A stretch of DNA of 64,000 nucleotides from Paenibacillus sp. MMS20-IR301 (GCF_032302195.1 NZ_CP135275.1:5090001-5154000), one strand, 5' to 3'; counted from the stretch's first letter, positions 36,133 through 45,455 are shown. Notes: a model not told the origin generated them from the sequence alone. Translations and numbers: made by a program.

Positions 36133-37449
36133 ATGAACCGCAGTACATCAGAACATTTATACGAGGAAGCTTTGCAGCATATCGTCGGAGGCGTCAACAG
36201 CCCTTCCCGTTCCTTCAAGGCCGTGGGCGGCGGCGCGCCCGTATTCATGAAACGCGCCGGGGGCTCACGCTTCTGGGATGAGGACGGCAATGAGTACATT
36301 GATTATCTGGCTGCTTACGGCCCGATTATTACCGGACATGCCCACCCGCATATCACGGCTGCCATTACGGAAGCAGCCCAGAACGGCCTGCTCTACGGCA
36401 CACCTACCCGGCTCGAGATCAAGCTGGCCAAGATGCTGAAGGAAGCTATTCCTTCTATGGATAAGGTACGGTTCGTCAATTCCGGGACCGAGGCCGTCAT
36501 GACCACGATCCGAGTGGCCCGCGCCTATACAAAACGCAGCAAAATCATCAAATTCGCCGGCTGCTACCATGGCCATTCCGACCTCGTGCTTGTAGCCGCC
36601 GGTTCCGGACCTTCTACACTGGGCATCCCGGACAGTGCAGGCGTTCCAGCCAGCATCGCTCAGGAAGTTGTTACCGTTCCCTTCAATGACCTGGACGGAC
36701 TGCGCGGAGCACTTGCGAAGTGGGGCGAAGATGTGGCAGCCGTCATGGTTGAGCCGATCGTCGGCAACTTCGGCATGGTGATGCCGCAGCCGGGCTTCCT
36801 GGAAGGCCTGTGCAAGCTGACGCATGAGAACGGCTCACTTGTCATCTACGATGAGGTCATTACCGCCTTCCGGTTCCATTACGGCTCCACCCAGACCTAT
36901 GAGGGTCTTGCTAACCACGAGGATATCATCCCCGATCTGACTGCACTCGGCAAAATCATCGGCGGCGGACTGCCAATCGGCGCGTATGGCGGACGGAAGC
37001 ATGTCATGGAGCAGGTTGCCCCGCTCGGCCCGGCTTACCAGGCCGGTACGATGGCGGGCAATCCGGCATCCATCTCAGCCGGTATCGCCTGTCTTGAGGT
37101 GCTGGCCGCGGAAGGTGTCTATGACGAGATGGAGCGGCTGGCCATCCGCCTGACCGAAGGCTTGCAGGCATCCGCTGACCGGCACGGCATTCCGCTGACC
37201 ATCAACCGGATCCGCGGCGCATTCTCTACCCATTTCTGCAGCCATCCCATCACTAATTATGATGAAGCGCAGGATACCGACGGTGAGCTGTTCGCCAGCT
37301 TCTTCCGTCATATGCTGAGCCGGGGCATCAATCTGGCCCCATCCAAATATGAGGCATGGTTCCTGACCACTGCGCATACCGATGCCGACATTGACATTAC
37401 GCTGGAAGCGGCAGAAGCTTCCTTCGCAGCGATGGCTGCGGAGCAATAA
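36133..37449 (+). CDS. gsaB: Glutamate-1-semialdehyde 2,1-aminomutase (probable GsaB-type paralogue)
   Basis: Converts glutamate-1-semialdehyde to 5-aminolevulinate in the C5 haem pathway, using PLP. The 438-residue form starts at ATG 36133 behind GAAAGGATG. Motifs: [50 protein letters not shown] and the PLP-lysine in [16 protein letters not shown]. It stands alone rather than in a hemAXCDBL operon, and lies close to bcp, as gsaB does in Bacillus subtilis. It is therefore more likely the second aminomutase than hemL; sequence motifs alone cannot separate the two. Confidence 0.88.
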   Translation: MNRSTSEHLYEEALQHIVGGVNSPSRSFKAVGGGAPVFMKRAGGSRFWDEDGNEYIDYLAAYGPIITGHAHPHITAAITEAAQNGLLYGTPTRLEIKLAKMLKEAIPSMDKVRFVNSGTEAVMTTIRVARAYTKRSKIIKFAGCYHGHSDLVLVAAGSGPSTLGIPDSAGVPASIAQEVVTVPFNDLDGLRGALAKWGEDVAAVMVEPIVGNFGMVMPQPGFLEGLCKLTHENGSLVIYDEVITAFRFHYGSTQTYEGLANHEDIIPDLTALGKIIGGGLPIGAYGGRKHVMEQVAPLGPAYQAGTMAGNPASISAGIACLEVLAAEGVYDEMERLAIRLTEGLQASADRHGIPLTINRIRGAFSTHFCSHPITNYDEAQDTDGELFASFFRHMLSRGINLAPSKYEAWFLTTAHTDADIDITLEAAEASFAAMAAEQ

Positions 37450-37482
37450 TAATCCAAGGATAGAACACAGCTGTAATTAGCA

Positions 37483-37515
37483 AATAACCCGCTGCAGAAT
37501 CTGCAGCGGGTTATT
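37483..37515. terminator. Bidirectional terminator after gsaB
   Basis: A near-continuous palindrome (AATAACCCGCTGCAG against CTGCAGCGGGTTATT) has a three-base loop and T/A edges. It separates the converging gsaB and the minus-strand gene at 37539. Confidence 0.9.
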
Positions 37516-37538
37516 CTTTACGGACGGGTCCTATCCTG

Positions 37539-38159
37539 TTAGTTGAAATCAATCTGCTTGTCGAGAATAATCTCTTCACGATGCGGACGCAGGAAGCTTC
37601 TGGGTGCGGGAATCAGCGAGAATTCAACGGAATCCGGCAGATCCGGAAGGGGCGGCGACACCATAAACTGCATTTGCAGCTGCGAGCCTCCGCCCCGGCC
37701 GCCATGCATTCTTGCCTCATATTCCTCCTGGCCCAGAATAGCAAGTGTAAGCTCCGCCTGAAGGCTGACCGGTTCTGCTGTCTGTTTGAGGCACTTAACT
37801 TCTACCGAAACGATGCTCAAATGCTCATACTGCATGGAATGCGTGAGGGTATATTCAAACTCGCCGTCCCGTGTTGTCTTCATGAGGGGCAATACTCCGC
37901 AGAGTTCACCCGGCTCTTCCCAGAAATGCCGCCGCGGCACAGTTTCGTTCAGGCTGCTGAGCACAAGCGAGATCTCAGCTGTTTCCATTCCCAGTTCTTC
38001 AGACCACCGCTCCAGCACTTCCGGGTCCGGGAACAGCCGCTTCCCGCCCGAGACAGCCCTCCGCTGCAGGACCAATCCAAGGATTTGCTCATCGATTCTC
38101 TTCGCTTCTTCGTTATACGCATTTGGTATTCCTCTTAAGGCGCTTCTGCTCCACTCCAT
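37539..38159 (-). CDS. Conserved-looking hypothetical protein
   Basis: A 206-residue soluble protein I do not recognise. The N-terminal 60 residues are helical, with AKRIDEQILGLVLQRRAV, faintly like the first helix of AroQ chorismate mutases, though the other catalytic residues are not evident. The rest is beta-rich with alternating hydrophobics and a Gly-rich patch (MHGGRGGGSQ). There is no signal peptide or membrane helix. It lies 47 bases after the peptide deformylase gene on the same strand, so it may share its transcript. Confidence 0.75.
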   Translation of the reverse strand: MEWSRSALRGIPNAYNEEAKRIDEQILGLVLQRRAVSGGKRLFPDPEVLERWSEELGMETAEISLVLSSLNETVPRRHFWEEPGELCGVLPLMKTTRDGEFEYTLTHSMQYEHLSIVSVEVKCLKQTAEPVSLQAELTLAILGQEEYEARMHGGRGGGSQLQMQFMVSPPLPDLPDSVEFSLIPAPRSFLRPHREEIILDKQIDFN

Positions 38160-38206
38160 TTCGTTTCCTCCCGGGTTCAGTTTGACTGTACCGGCTGCCG
38201 CTGTTC

Positions 38207-38815
38207 TTACTTCCCCTTTTGCTCATACAGGCTGCGGATCTCCGCATCCTGCGGAAGCTTAAACGGGTTCTCCTTGTTAATCCGGTCGTAGAACATAATC
38301 CCGTCCAGATGATCCATTTCATGCTGAATTACAATCGCCTGATAGCCTTTGAATTTCTGGGTGATGACCTCACCCTTCAGATTAAAGCCGCGTACCTTCA
38401 CCGACTCATAACGCGGCACAAAACCGTGGACAGGACGGTCAACGGACAGGCAGCCCTCACTCTCCGGCAAATATACCATCGCCAGAGAATGGCTGATGAT
38501 CTTGGGATTGACCCATGTATACTCTACATTCTTGCCGTTATCATCCTTCAGATACATGACGAACATCCGCTGCGACAGCCCGATTTGATTGGCAGACAAG
38601 CCCACTCCCGAGCGCAGCTTATGCTTCGCAGACATTTCCGGATCCTGGCTGTTCTTCAAGAACTGCATCATGCACTGCAGCGCCTCGCGGTCCTGATTCT
38701 GGAGCGGCACTTCCACTGGTTCTGCTACCGCACGGAGGACAGGATCACCTTCACGGATAATATCGTCCATCGTGATAATATAATCAGCTTTATACTTTGT
38801 GCTAGACAACTGCAT
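38207..38815 (-). CDS. def: Peptide deformylase, type II
   Basis: Removes the N-formyl group from new proteins. The 202-residue protein has all three motifs: GVGLSANQIG (motif 1), EGCLSVD (motif 2 with a metal Cys) and QHEMDHLDG (motif 3, HExxH). Length and the insertions around motif 1 fit the longer type II enzymes of Gram-positive bacteria. The ribosome site AGGTGGATGA is directly before the ATG. Confidence 0.96.
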   Translation of the reverse strand: MQLSSTKYKADYIITMDDIIREGDPVLRAVAEPVEVPLQNQDREALQCMMQFLKNSQDPEMSAKHKLRSGVGLSANQIGLSQRMFVMYLKDDNGKNVEYTWVNPKIISHSLAMVYLPESEGCLSVDRPVHGFVPRYESVKVRGFNLKGEVITQKFKGYQAIVIQHEMDHLDGIMFYDRINKENPFKLPQDAEIRSLYEQKGK

Positions 38816-38877
38816 TCATCCACCTTTGCCATACGGGCCTGATTTGATTAAGTCGCTTGCTGATATTCTATGCGGAA

Positions 38878-40170
38878 TTAAGGATTAATGAATGCGGTCC
38901 GCAGCTTGCTGCTGTAATTCACATCAAAGCCAAGGCCGGTAGCGAGCGCAGCGAGCGGCAGATAGGTTTTATCCTCTTTGCCGACCTTCTGCAGGAATGC
39001 CGGTGTATCAATTGCCACATCGGCACCGTTCACCTTAATCGTCTTCGCACCGATCGTAATGATGACCGTTCTCCCGCCGTAAATAATAGTGGCGCTGGAG
39101 GTTTTATTATCCCACTTGCCGTTCGCCCCCACCGCATTGAGGATATCCTTCAGAGCCAGGAAGTTCTGGCCATTCTTCAAAATGGGCTTATTCGGGGTAT
39201 TCAGTTCAATCCCCTTCACTACAATGGCCATCGGCGCGGCAGCTGAAGCCACCGCGGCAACCGCAGGTGTCCTGTATTCTCCCCACTGCAGCTCTGCAAA
39301 TACACGGGCAATCTTCTCGTACCCCAGCTGGGTGGGATGGAAATCGGCCGCTCCTGCCCCGATAATATGTGTCAGCGAGCCTTCTACTCCGGCAAATTGT
39401 GCCGCCACATGAGCTACCTTCACCTGCGCGCCTGCCTGGTTCAGGCCTGCGGCAATGTTCTCAGCTGCTGCCGTGAACTGCGCTGCCGCATTCATCAGCT
39501 TGTCGTAGGATGCTCCAAGCGCAATGCGGGGCGCAGGCTGGTATTGATCGGCAAGCAGTATGGCTGCCTGCGGATTCACCGCTCTGATGTTGTCCAGGAC
39601 AGATTTCACATTGCTGCTGTACTCTGTCAGGCGCTCCGCAAGCTGAGCCGCAAAGTCGGCATCCGTGAGCGTCTTATAATCCATGAACAGGCTGCTGACA
39701 TCATTGCCGCCTATCGTAATGGTTACCAGATCTGCAGCAGCAAGCTCGGTTCTGATCTGCGGGGTTAGGGCTGCCAGCCCGCTGATCCGCGGATCGCGCA
39801 GTCCGGCCTGGATTCCTTCCGCCGTAATAGCAGCACCGTCTTTGACAGCTGTAGTGTATGCGAGCAGTCCCGCCGTCTTCAAACCTAATATCCCGTAATT
39901 ACTGAGCTCAGTTCTGCCGTGATACCAGCCCTGCTCAAGCAATCTTTCGGCGTAGCCGTACGGCTTCACATTCGGATCAGTCATGCCCGGTTCATACCCG
40001 GCAGTAATCGAATCGCCAAGCGCCACGATGCGAAAGATATCCTGCTCCGGGTCTTGCGCTACAGCCGCTGCAGCAGCGCCGGCTGGTCCTGCATGTACAC
40101 TCATCAATGCAGCGAACATCATCATTGCCAGCGTACCGGCGGATATGAATTTTCTCCATGCCTTCAGCAT
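38878..40170 (-). CDS. Secreted SGNH/GDSL hydrolase with stalk domain
   Basis: A 430-residue exported protein. The signal peptide is about 1-33 (cleavage near AGAAAAA). The SGNH hydrolase domain (about 45-285) has block I VALGDSITAGYEPG with the nucleophilic Ser, a TIGGNDV block III, and HPTQLGYEKIA with the catalytic Asp/His region (FHPTQLG). The C-terminal domain (about 315-430) is a copper amine oxidase N-terminal-like fold (GIELNTPNKPILKNGQNF, YLPLAALATGLGF), the same type as in the deacetylase at 21914. It probably acts as an esterase on wall or extracellular glycans or lipids. Confidence 0.88.
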   Translation of the reverse strand: MLKAWRKFISAGTLAMMMFAALMSVHAGPAGAAAAAVAQDPEQDIFRIVALGDSITAGYEPGMTDPNVKPYGYAERLLEQGWYHGRTELSNYGILGLKTAGLLAYTTAVKDGAAITAEGIQAGLRDPRISGLAALTPQIRTELAAADLVTITIGGNDVSSLFMDYKTLTDADFAAQLAERLTEYSSNVKSVLDNIRAVNPQAAILLADQYQPAPRIALGASYDKLMNAAAQFTAAAENIAAGLNQAGAQVKVAHVAAQFAGVEGSLTHIIGAGAADFHPTQLGYEKIARVFAELQWGEYRTPAVAAVASAAAPMAIVVKGIELNTPNKPILKNGQNFLALKDILNAVGANGKWDNKTSSATIIYGGRTVIITIGAKTIKVNGADVAIDTPAFLQKVGKEDKTYLPLAALATGLGFDVNYSSKLRTAFINP

Positions 40171-40225
40171 CGAATTCCCCCTAAATTAGTATAATTCCAT
40201 TCTATCATCCAGCTACGTTATACAA

Positions 40226-40261
40226 AAGAGCGGTTTCCCGGACAACCGGGAAACCGCTCTT
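40226..40261 (-). terminator. Intrinsic terminator
   Basis: A perfect 16-bp inverted repeat (AAGAGCGGTTTCCCGG with CCGGGAAACCGCTCTT) has a tetraloop and is followed on the minus strand by TTGTATAACG. It probably ends the 40277-41468 transcript. Confidence 0.85.
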
Positions 40262-40276
40262 GAAGAATTACGCTGC

Positions 40277-40567
40277 TTACTGCTCTGCATTGCCGGATTC
40301 TGCAGATTTCTTCCGGCTGTCAGGGCTTTGCGGGTGCTCGCCTTTCTCACGCTGCAGCACATATTTATCATACCGGTCATCCAGCTCATAGGCTATTTTG
40401 CGGTAACGGAGCGTTTCCTCGGCTATCGGATCAAGCGTAGTCTGAATCCGGATCTCGTATTTCGGTGAAATCTGACGGATCTCCTTAGCCTTCCGGTCCG
40501 CCTGCTCCATCTCGCCATCCTCCAGAAGCTCACTCAGCTTACGTTCCAGATCATCATTGCCGCTCAT
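40277..40567 (-). CDS. Small charged hypothetical protein
   Basis: A 96-residue protein starting at ATG 40565-40567, with an excellent AAGGAGG. It is rich in Lys, Arg, Glu and Gln and mostly helical, with LERKLSELLEDGEMEQADRK and RYRKIAYELDDRYDKY. There is no signal or membrane segment. It is unrecognised. It starts 13 bases after the inositol-phosphatase stop, so it is in the same operon. The much longer frame upstream overlaps that gene and lacks a ribosome site. Confidence 0.78.
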   Translation of the reverse strand: MSGNDDLERKLSELLEDGEMEQADRKAKEIRQISPKYEIRIQTTLDPIAEETLRYRKIAYELDDRYDKYVLQREKGEHPQSPDSRKKSAESGNAEQ

Positions 40568-40580
40568 GGCACACGCCTCC

Positions 40581-41468
40581 TTACTGCTTCTTGAAGCCTG
40601 TGGCTTCTGCCGCCTGCAGCGATGATACCAGATAATCATGAATCCGTCCGTTGCTCGCCACAACATGGCGTGTGCCGATATCATAAGGATTACCTTGTGT
40701 ATCCGTAACCTTGCCGCCGGATTCCAGCACCAGCAGAACGCCTGCAGCGCAGTCCCACGGACTCAGCCCGACTTCCCAGTAACCGTCCACACGGCCTGCG
40801 GCAACATACGCCAGATGCAGGGCTGCCGAGCCGCCGGCGCGGACGCCGCGGACCTGCGGCAGAATATGCTGCAGTCCTGCCATATTAGCCGGCTGGGCGA
40901 ATACCCGGTCCGGCGGGAAGCCCATTGCAAGCAGGCTGCTGCCAGGCTCGGTTTCAGCGGATACCGAGGTAGGAATTCCGTGCATATAGGCGCCTTTGCC
41001 TTTCTCGGCAACGAACATCTCATCACGGATCGGATCGTAGATAACCCCCACCGTCAGTTCTCCCTTAATTACGAGCGCAATCGATACGCAATAGAAAGGG
41101 AAGCCGTGTACAAAATTAGTAGTGCCGTCAATCGGATCAACAATCCACAGATATTCATGCTCACGCGCCTCAACCAGAGCCGCTGTGATTGCATCTGCTC
41201 CCGGCTGAACCCCTTCCTCGCCAAGAATGGCATGGTCAGGGTAATGGGTCAGGATCAGCCGGCGGATCATTTGCTCCACACCTTTATCGACCTCTGTAAC
41301 CAGATCCTGGGCGGAAGTCTTGCTGCCCAGCTCCTTCACCTGGCCTTGTCTGCTCTTGATCCATTCCCCCGCTTTGGCTGCGGCATTGATGGCTACTGCC
41401 GTATGGCCCTTGCTTGTAACTACATAGGGCTCCCTTTCATTTCGGTTATCTGGACTTACAGGACTCAT
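40581..41468 (-). CDS. Inositol monophosphatase family protein
   Basis: A 295-residue Mg-dependent phosphatase of the IMPase/FBPase superfamily. The chosen start is ATG 41466-41468 behind GCGGAG. Metal-binding residues: LVTEVDKGVE, AILGEEGVQ, the signature WIVDPIDGTTNFVHGFPF (about 95-112), and SPWDCAAGVLL. Substrate could be inositol phosphate, a nucleotide (as in CysQ) or fructose bisphosphate. Length and motifs favour the SuhB-like group. Confidence 0.92.
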   Translation of the reverse strand: MSPVSPDNRNEREPYVVTSKGHTAVAINAAAKAGEWIKSRQGQVKELGSKTSAQDLVTEVDKGVEQMIRRLILTHYPDHAILGEEGVQPGADAITAALVEAREHEYLWIVDPIDGTTNFVHGFPFYCVSIALVIKGELTVGVIYDPIRDEMFVAEKGKGAYMHGIPTSVSAETEPGSSLLAMGFPPDRVFAQPANMAGLQHILPQVRGVRAGGSAALHLAYVAAGRVDGYWEVGLSPWDCAAGVLLVLESGGKVTDTQGNPYDIGTRHVVASNGRIHDYLVSSLQAAEATGFKKQ

Positions 41469-41661
41469 CTCTTCACTCCGCTTTCTTTGCACATGATCGT
41501 TCTCCCATGGAACGCTGTTTCGCGCAGGACATCATTTCCCCATAGCTTTAATTTCCTTCAACGTAACCTATTTGAGCAGACTTATCAAGTGTAAAAGACT
41601 TTGCAGCCCGTATTTCAGAGCCGCGCCGCAGGTAACTCCATGCATCAAAGTTACACAGCGC

Positions 41662-42669
41662 TTAAGGTTCTATATTCACGCTGGCACCATTAAGTACCGT
41701 AATTCCGCTATCCTTCCCGGCGTACTCCTTCATAGCCTCCATCAGGCCAAACAGCGCCCCGTCCTTTAGCTTCGCCTCAATCATGACATCTACTGCAGGA
41801 GTATCTGCGGCGATCCGCTTCAGGAAAGCCACGAGCGGCGCCGGCTCCACGCCATCAGCATGGCTGCGCGGGTCTGACGGGCTGCGCGGGCTGGAGACAT
41901 GAATCTTGGGCGGCAGCGTCTCTCCGGCCGGAACATCCTTCAGGGCAAGACTGCTCTTCCAGGTCTCCTGAATTCCCGGCCACAGCTCCCAGGGCAGCTC
42001 TCCCTCATTGTTGACCCACTGGTGGTGGATATCCAGTACCATCGGCAGTCCCATCTTGCGGCAGACATCCAGTGTCTCCACCGCATTAAAGGTCTTGTCA
42101 TCGTTCTCCAGCGTCATGCGTTCCCGGAGGGCAAGCGGCAATGCGGAGCACTGCTCGCAGAACCGTGCTGCCGACAGGGGCTTGTCCCCGTAAGCACCGC
42201 CAATATGAATATTGCTCTTGGCGGTTGCCGGCAGCCCCATGGCCTCCAGCATATCTGCATGGTGCTGCAGGTCCCGCACGGAGTTCACGAGCACCTCCGG
42301 CCGCGGAGTACTCAGTACGGTGAAGTGGTCCGGATGAAAGCTGACCCGCATCCGGTGCTTCTTCACATAATTGCCGACTTCAGCAAAATCCTCCGCAAGT
42401 GCGGACAATGCATTCCAATCCTCCAGATCAGGATGCGTGGCCAGCGGAACCAGCTTGGAGGTAAGCCGGTAGACCATGATATCCGAGCCTGCGTTATGCT
42501 TCAGCAGGCGCAGCGTATTATGCAGATTCATCCGGGCTATTGCTTCCAGCTTGCGCAGCCCGGCTTCCCGGTCGCCAAGCTTACCAAAGCTTGCCATAGT
42601 CATAGTCTTGGAGGGGGAGCATTCTGGGATGACAGTTGACATGGCGACATAGCCGAAGCGGACAATCAT
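41662..42669 (-). CDS. uvsE: UV DNA damage endonuclease UvsE/UvdE
   Basis: A 335-residue TIM-barrel repair endonuclease that nicks 5' of UV photoproducts. Family features: the start IVRFGYVAMST, a His-rich metal site including RVSFHPDHFTVLS, SNIHIGGAYGDK, TLENDDKTF and LDIHHQWVN. Length matches Bacillus and Thermus homologues. It overlaps the preceding small gene by four bases (ATGA), so it is the last member of the amidase-ddl operon. Confidence 0.94.
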   Translation of the reverse strand: MIVRFGYVAMSTVIPECSPSKTMTMASFGKLGDREAGLRKLEAIARMNLHNTLRLLKHNAGSDIMVYRLTSKLVPLATHPDLEDWNALSALAEDFAEVGNYVKKHRMRVSFHPDHFTVLSTPRPEVLVNSVRDLQHHADMLEAMGLPATAKSNIHIGGAYGDKPLSAARFCEQCSALPLALRERMTLENDDKTFNAVETLDVCRKMGLPMVLDIHHQWVNNEGELPWELWPGIQETWKSSLALKDVPAGETLPPKIHVSSPRSPSDPRSHADGVEPAPLVAFLKRIAADTPAVDVMIEAKLKDGALFGLMEAMKEYAGKDSGITVLNGASVNIEP

Positions 42670-42983
42670 CCCTCTTCACCGAAGAACATCTCATAGGCAA
42701 GGGCAGTCTGAATACGCGATTCTTCGTCATTCAGCTTGCGCACCAGATCCATTTCGACAGCGGTAACCTCATTGCCCTGAAAATTGATTTCAGCAATGGA
42801 AGCAGAAATTTTGACAATGGCCACAGCCACATTCTCCGGATTATAAGCGATAACCTTCTGGCCGGTCGGATAGACGCGGAAGCCCTGCTTCACCATCTTG
42901 GTACGTCCGTACTCCAGCAGCTCATACAGCTCCTGTTCATTCTTGAACTTGCACACCGAATTGAATTCTGATTGAAATCCCAT
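42666..42983 (-). CDS. Small hypothetical protein coupled to uvsE
   Basis: A 105-residue soluble protein I cannot name. The sequence is alpha/beta, with SVCKFKNEQELYELLEYGRT at the start, VYPTGQKVIAYN, a beta segment VAVAIVKISAS and a charged C-terminal helix (KLNDEESRIQTALAYEM). Good ribosome sites and tight coupling (47 bases after ddl, ATGA into uvsE) mark it as a real gene. Its role is unknown. Confidence 0.8.
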   Translation of the reverse strand: MGFQSEFNSVCKFKNEQELYELLEYGRTKMVKQGFRVYPTGQKVIAYNPENVAVAIVKISASIAEINFQGNEVTAVEMDLVRKLNDEESRIQTALAYEMFFGEEG

Positions 42984-43030
42984 GCTTCTCTCTCCTTCCC
43001 GGCCGGAATGCTCCCGCCGATCACCTGGTA

Positions 43031-44122
43031 TTATTCGTTGTCGTATTTAAGGCCCTGTCTGAACCGGTAACGCTCCAGCGCCAGCTCGATCATCCGGTCC
43101 AGAAGCGCCTGATAGGATACACCGGTCTCACGCCACAGCAGGGGATACATGCTGAACGGGGTGAAGCCGGGCATCGTATTCACTTCATTAATCAGAATCT
43201 TGCCGTCAGACTTCCGCAGGAAGAAGTCGGCCCGGGTAATACCGCTGCCCTCAATGGCCTTGAAAGCCCGCAGGGCTGCATCACGCAGACGTTCCGCCAC
43301 CTCGGAATCAACAGGCGCCGGAATCAGCATCTGCGACTTGCCGTCGGTGTATTTTGCCGCATAGTCATAATATTCGCCGGAAGAGACGATTTCACCCGGA
43401 ACCGATGCATCCGGTTCTTCGTTGCCGAGTACAGCAACCTCCACCTCGCGTGCATCGACGAATTCTTCAATAATGACCTTGGTATCATAACGCAGGGCGT
43501 ATTCTACAGCCTTAACCAGGCTCTCCTTGTCGGTTGCCTTGGAGATGCCTACGCTGGAGCCGAGATTGGCCGGCTTAACGAACACCGGATATCCCAGTTT
43601 ATCCTCTATGTTAACGGTCAGCGCATGGCTCTTGCGTTTCCATTCCGCAGCATTGAAATAGCAGTATTCGCACTGCTCAAGCCCGGCCTCGCCGAACAGC
43701 TTCTTCATGACAACCTTATCCATACCGGCGGAGGAAGCCAGAACCCCTGCCCCGATATACGGAATATTCGCCATTTCGAACAATCCCTGGATCGTCCCGT
43801 CTTCACCATTCGTGCCGTGCAGCAGCGGGAACATCACATCTATAATGGACTCTCCGCCGCTTAGCCCGCTGAATAAGGCATTAAGGGCCATCCCCATGTC
43901 ACCGGAAACTCCGGACAGCTTCAGTTCCTGCGGCTCACGGTAGGGAGCCTCCAGGGCCGCGCCTACCTTCCACACTCCCTGCTTCGAAATATAGAACGGG
44001 ATAATCTCATATTTATCGTAGTCAAAAGCGTTCATAACCGCATAAGCCGTCTGCAGCGATACCTCATGCTCCCCGGATTTGCCGCCGTACACCAGTCCTA
44101 CGGTACATTTATCGTTCCCCAT
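43031..44122 (-). CDS. ddl: D-alanine-D-alanine ligase
   Basis: Makes the D-Ala-D-Ala dipeptide of peptidoglycan with ATP. The 363-residue ATP-grasp enzyme has GLVYGGKSGEHEVSL at the start, LHGTNGEDGTIQG, FVKPANLGSSVGIS and metal-binding EVNTMPGFTPFSMYP near the end. The omega-loop has YDYAAKYTDGKSQM; a Tyr here usually marks D-Ala over D-lactate ligases. It lies 19 bases after the amidase gene, so cell-wall genes are grouped. Confidence 0.96.
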   Translation of the reverse strand: MGNDKCTVGLVYGGKSGEHEVSLQTAYAVMNAFDYDKYEIIPFYISKQGVWKVGAALEAPYREPQELKLSGVSGDMGMALNALFSGLSGGESIIDVMFPLLHGTNGEDGTIQGLFEMANIPYIGAGVLASSAGMDKVVMKKLFGEAGLEQCEYCYFNAAEWKRKSHALTVNIEDKLGYPVFVKPANLGSSVGISKATDKESLVKAVEYALRYDTKVIIEEFVDAREVEVAVLGNEEPDASVPGEIVSSGEYYDYAAKYTDGKSQMLIPAPVDSEVAERLRDAALRAFKAIEGSGITRADFFLRKSDGKILINEVNTMPGFTPFSMYPLLWRETGVSYQALLDRMIELALERYRFRQGLKYDNE

Positions 44123-44141
44123 GCCCTAACCTCTTTCTGAA

Positions 44142-45170
44142 TTATAAGTAGTCATTAATATGAAAAAAACGGTAGGCCGTGCGGTCCGTCCAGGCGTAGG
44201 AATCCTTGTAATCCCAATAGCGGTGGCGGCTGCTGACCGTCCGGGCATTCACCAGAGGCATTCCCCCCGCGTCAAAAGCGGTAACGATCGTGCTGTGCTG
44301 ATAATGCCCGTTGCCGTCCCAGTCATACTGGATCAAATCGCCAAGCATCAGCTGCTCCGGCCGCTCGACAATCTCAGCACGCAGGCCATGGCTGCGGCTG
44401 CGGCTCAGGAAATGCTGCAGGCTGTCCGAGACCGCCCAGCTGAAGCTCCACCATTCCTGCGCCCCGTTATAGCCCTTGTACCACCAGCCCGTTTCTCTTT
44501 TACCAGTATAGTTGATAGGTGCTCCCCCTGCAAAGAGACATTGGGAGACGAAGTTGGTGCAGTCCACCTCGAATATTTCAAACTCCGGGTTGCCGTCCTT
44601 CCACCAGCGGTCTGCATAAGCAGCGGCCTCTTCCCGGCGGTAGCGCACCTCTCTGGCCACGCCGGTTCCGCGCAGTACGCTCCGGTTCAGCAGCGGTAGC
44701 GACGGCTGCGGTGCAGGCAGCACTTCCCCCCATTCCGACAAACGCAGTGCCGGCTCTGCCTCCACTACCTTGCGCACAGCATTCCGTTCAGGCACACTGC
44801 GCTCCACGTTAACTATCTCCCACGCCCCTGCATTCTGCACAAAGGTTAACCGCTCGGATTCAATAATATCCTCCCGGTGCGTCATTCCGCCCTTCTCATA
44901 ATAAAAAGCACTGTGCAGCGCGACATCGGCAACGACCTCGGCCGCATTCTGCCGCACCGTGCGCAGCGTTCTGACGCCGGTCTCGCCGCGCAGCGGGACA
45001 ATGCCCCGCCGGGTGTACCACTCGGCGATCCGGCGGGAGCGCGCCCGCTGCCCGCCCAGAAACCGCGGGTCCTTAATAGTTGTATGCCGCGGCTCCACTC
45101 CGGGCGCAACCCGCCCCTTATTCAGCTGATCGACATAGACATAGAGACTCTTTTTCCACTGCTGCTCCAT
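44142..45170 (-). CDS. Amidase_6-type cysteine amidase
   Basis: A 342-residue protein. The N-terminal half (about 1-150) is basic and likely helical. The C-terminal half (about 175-342) is an NlpC/CHAP-like amidase with catalytic Cys in FEVDCTNFVSQCLFAGGAP and His in GHYQHSTIVTAF. It has three aromatic clusters (ETGWWYKGYN, EWWSFSWAV, HRYWDYKDSY). This family occurs widely in Bacillales, sometimes with wall or spore links. There is no clear signal peptide, so it may act inside the cell or in the forespore. It is first gene of the ddl-unknown-uvsE operon. Confidence 0.88.
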   Translation of the reverse strand: MEQQWKKSLYVYVDQLNKGRVAPGVEPRHTTIKDPRFLGGQRARSRRIAEWYTRRGIVPLRGETGVRTLRTVRQNAAEVVADVALHSAFYYEKGGMTHREDIIESERLTFVQNAGAWEIVNVERSVPERNAVRKVVEAEPALRLSEWGEVLPAPQPSLPLLNRSVLRGTGVAREVRYRREEAAAYADRWWKDGNPEFEIFEVDCTNFVSQCLFAGGAPINYTGKRETGWWYKGYNGAQEWWSFSWAVSDSLQHFLSRSRSHGLRAEIVERPEQLMLGDLIQYDWDGNGHYQHSTIVTAFDAGGMPLVNARTVSSRHRYWDYKDSYAWTDRTAYRFFHINDYL

Positions 45171-45235
45171 CCCTTCCCCGCCCTTTCGTTCAAATAGAAG
45201 AATTGGTTTCTGTTTGCCAGTTTGGCTGCTGTCCT

Positions 45236-45346
45236 ATGTATATGAAGAAATATATGCCGCTATACAGCCGGGAAGTGATTAAACTCCATTTGCAGCAGAG
45301 CCTTGCTGCTCTTATGCATGTCCTGGAGTATTACGGAGTAACCTAA
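45236..45346 (+). CDS. Possible small protein
   Basis: A 36-codon frame starting at ATG 45236, giving a basic amphipathic peptide (KKYMPLYSREVIKLHLQQS). It lies in the gap before aconitase. No convincing ribosome site precedes it and I know no homologue, so this is a weak candidate. Confidence 0.2.
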   Translation: MYMKKYMPLYSREVIKLHLQQSLAALMHVLEYYGVT

Positions 45347-45417
45347 CTGCAGTACATATTGGAATATAGCCCCGTTCAAACGGGCAGGCGTGAATTCAGT
45401 ATATTCCCCCTGAAGTT

Positions 45418-45455
45418 TGAAGCGGTTTCACTCTTCTCTGCGCTCCCTGTATACT
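45418..45455 (+). promoter_or_regulatory. Aconitase promoter with overlapping cre-like dyad
   Basis: Plus strand: TTCACT (45427-45432), a 17-base spacer, TATACT (45450-45455). The dyad TGAAGCGGTTTCA (45418-45430) overlaps the -35. It resembles a catabolite-response element one base short of the 14-base consensus. In Bacillus subtilis the equivalent gene (citB) is repressed by CcpC and CcpA. Confidence 0.5.
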
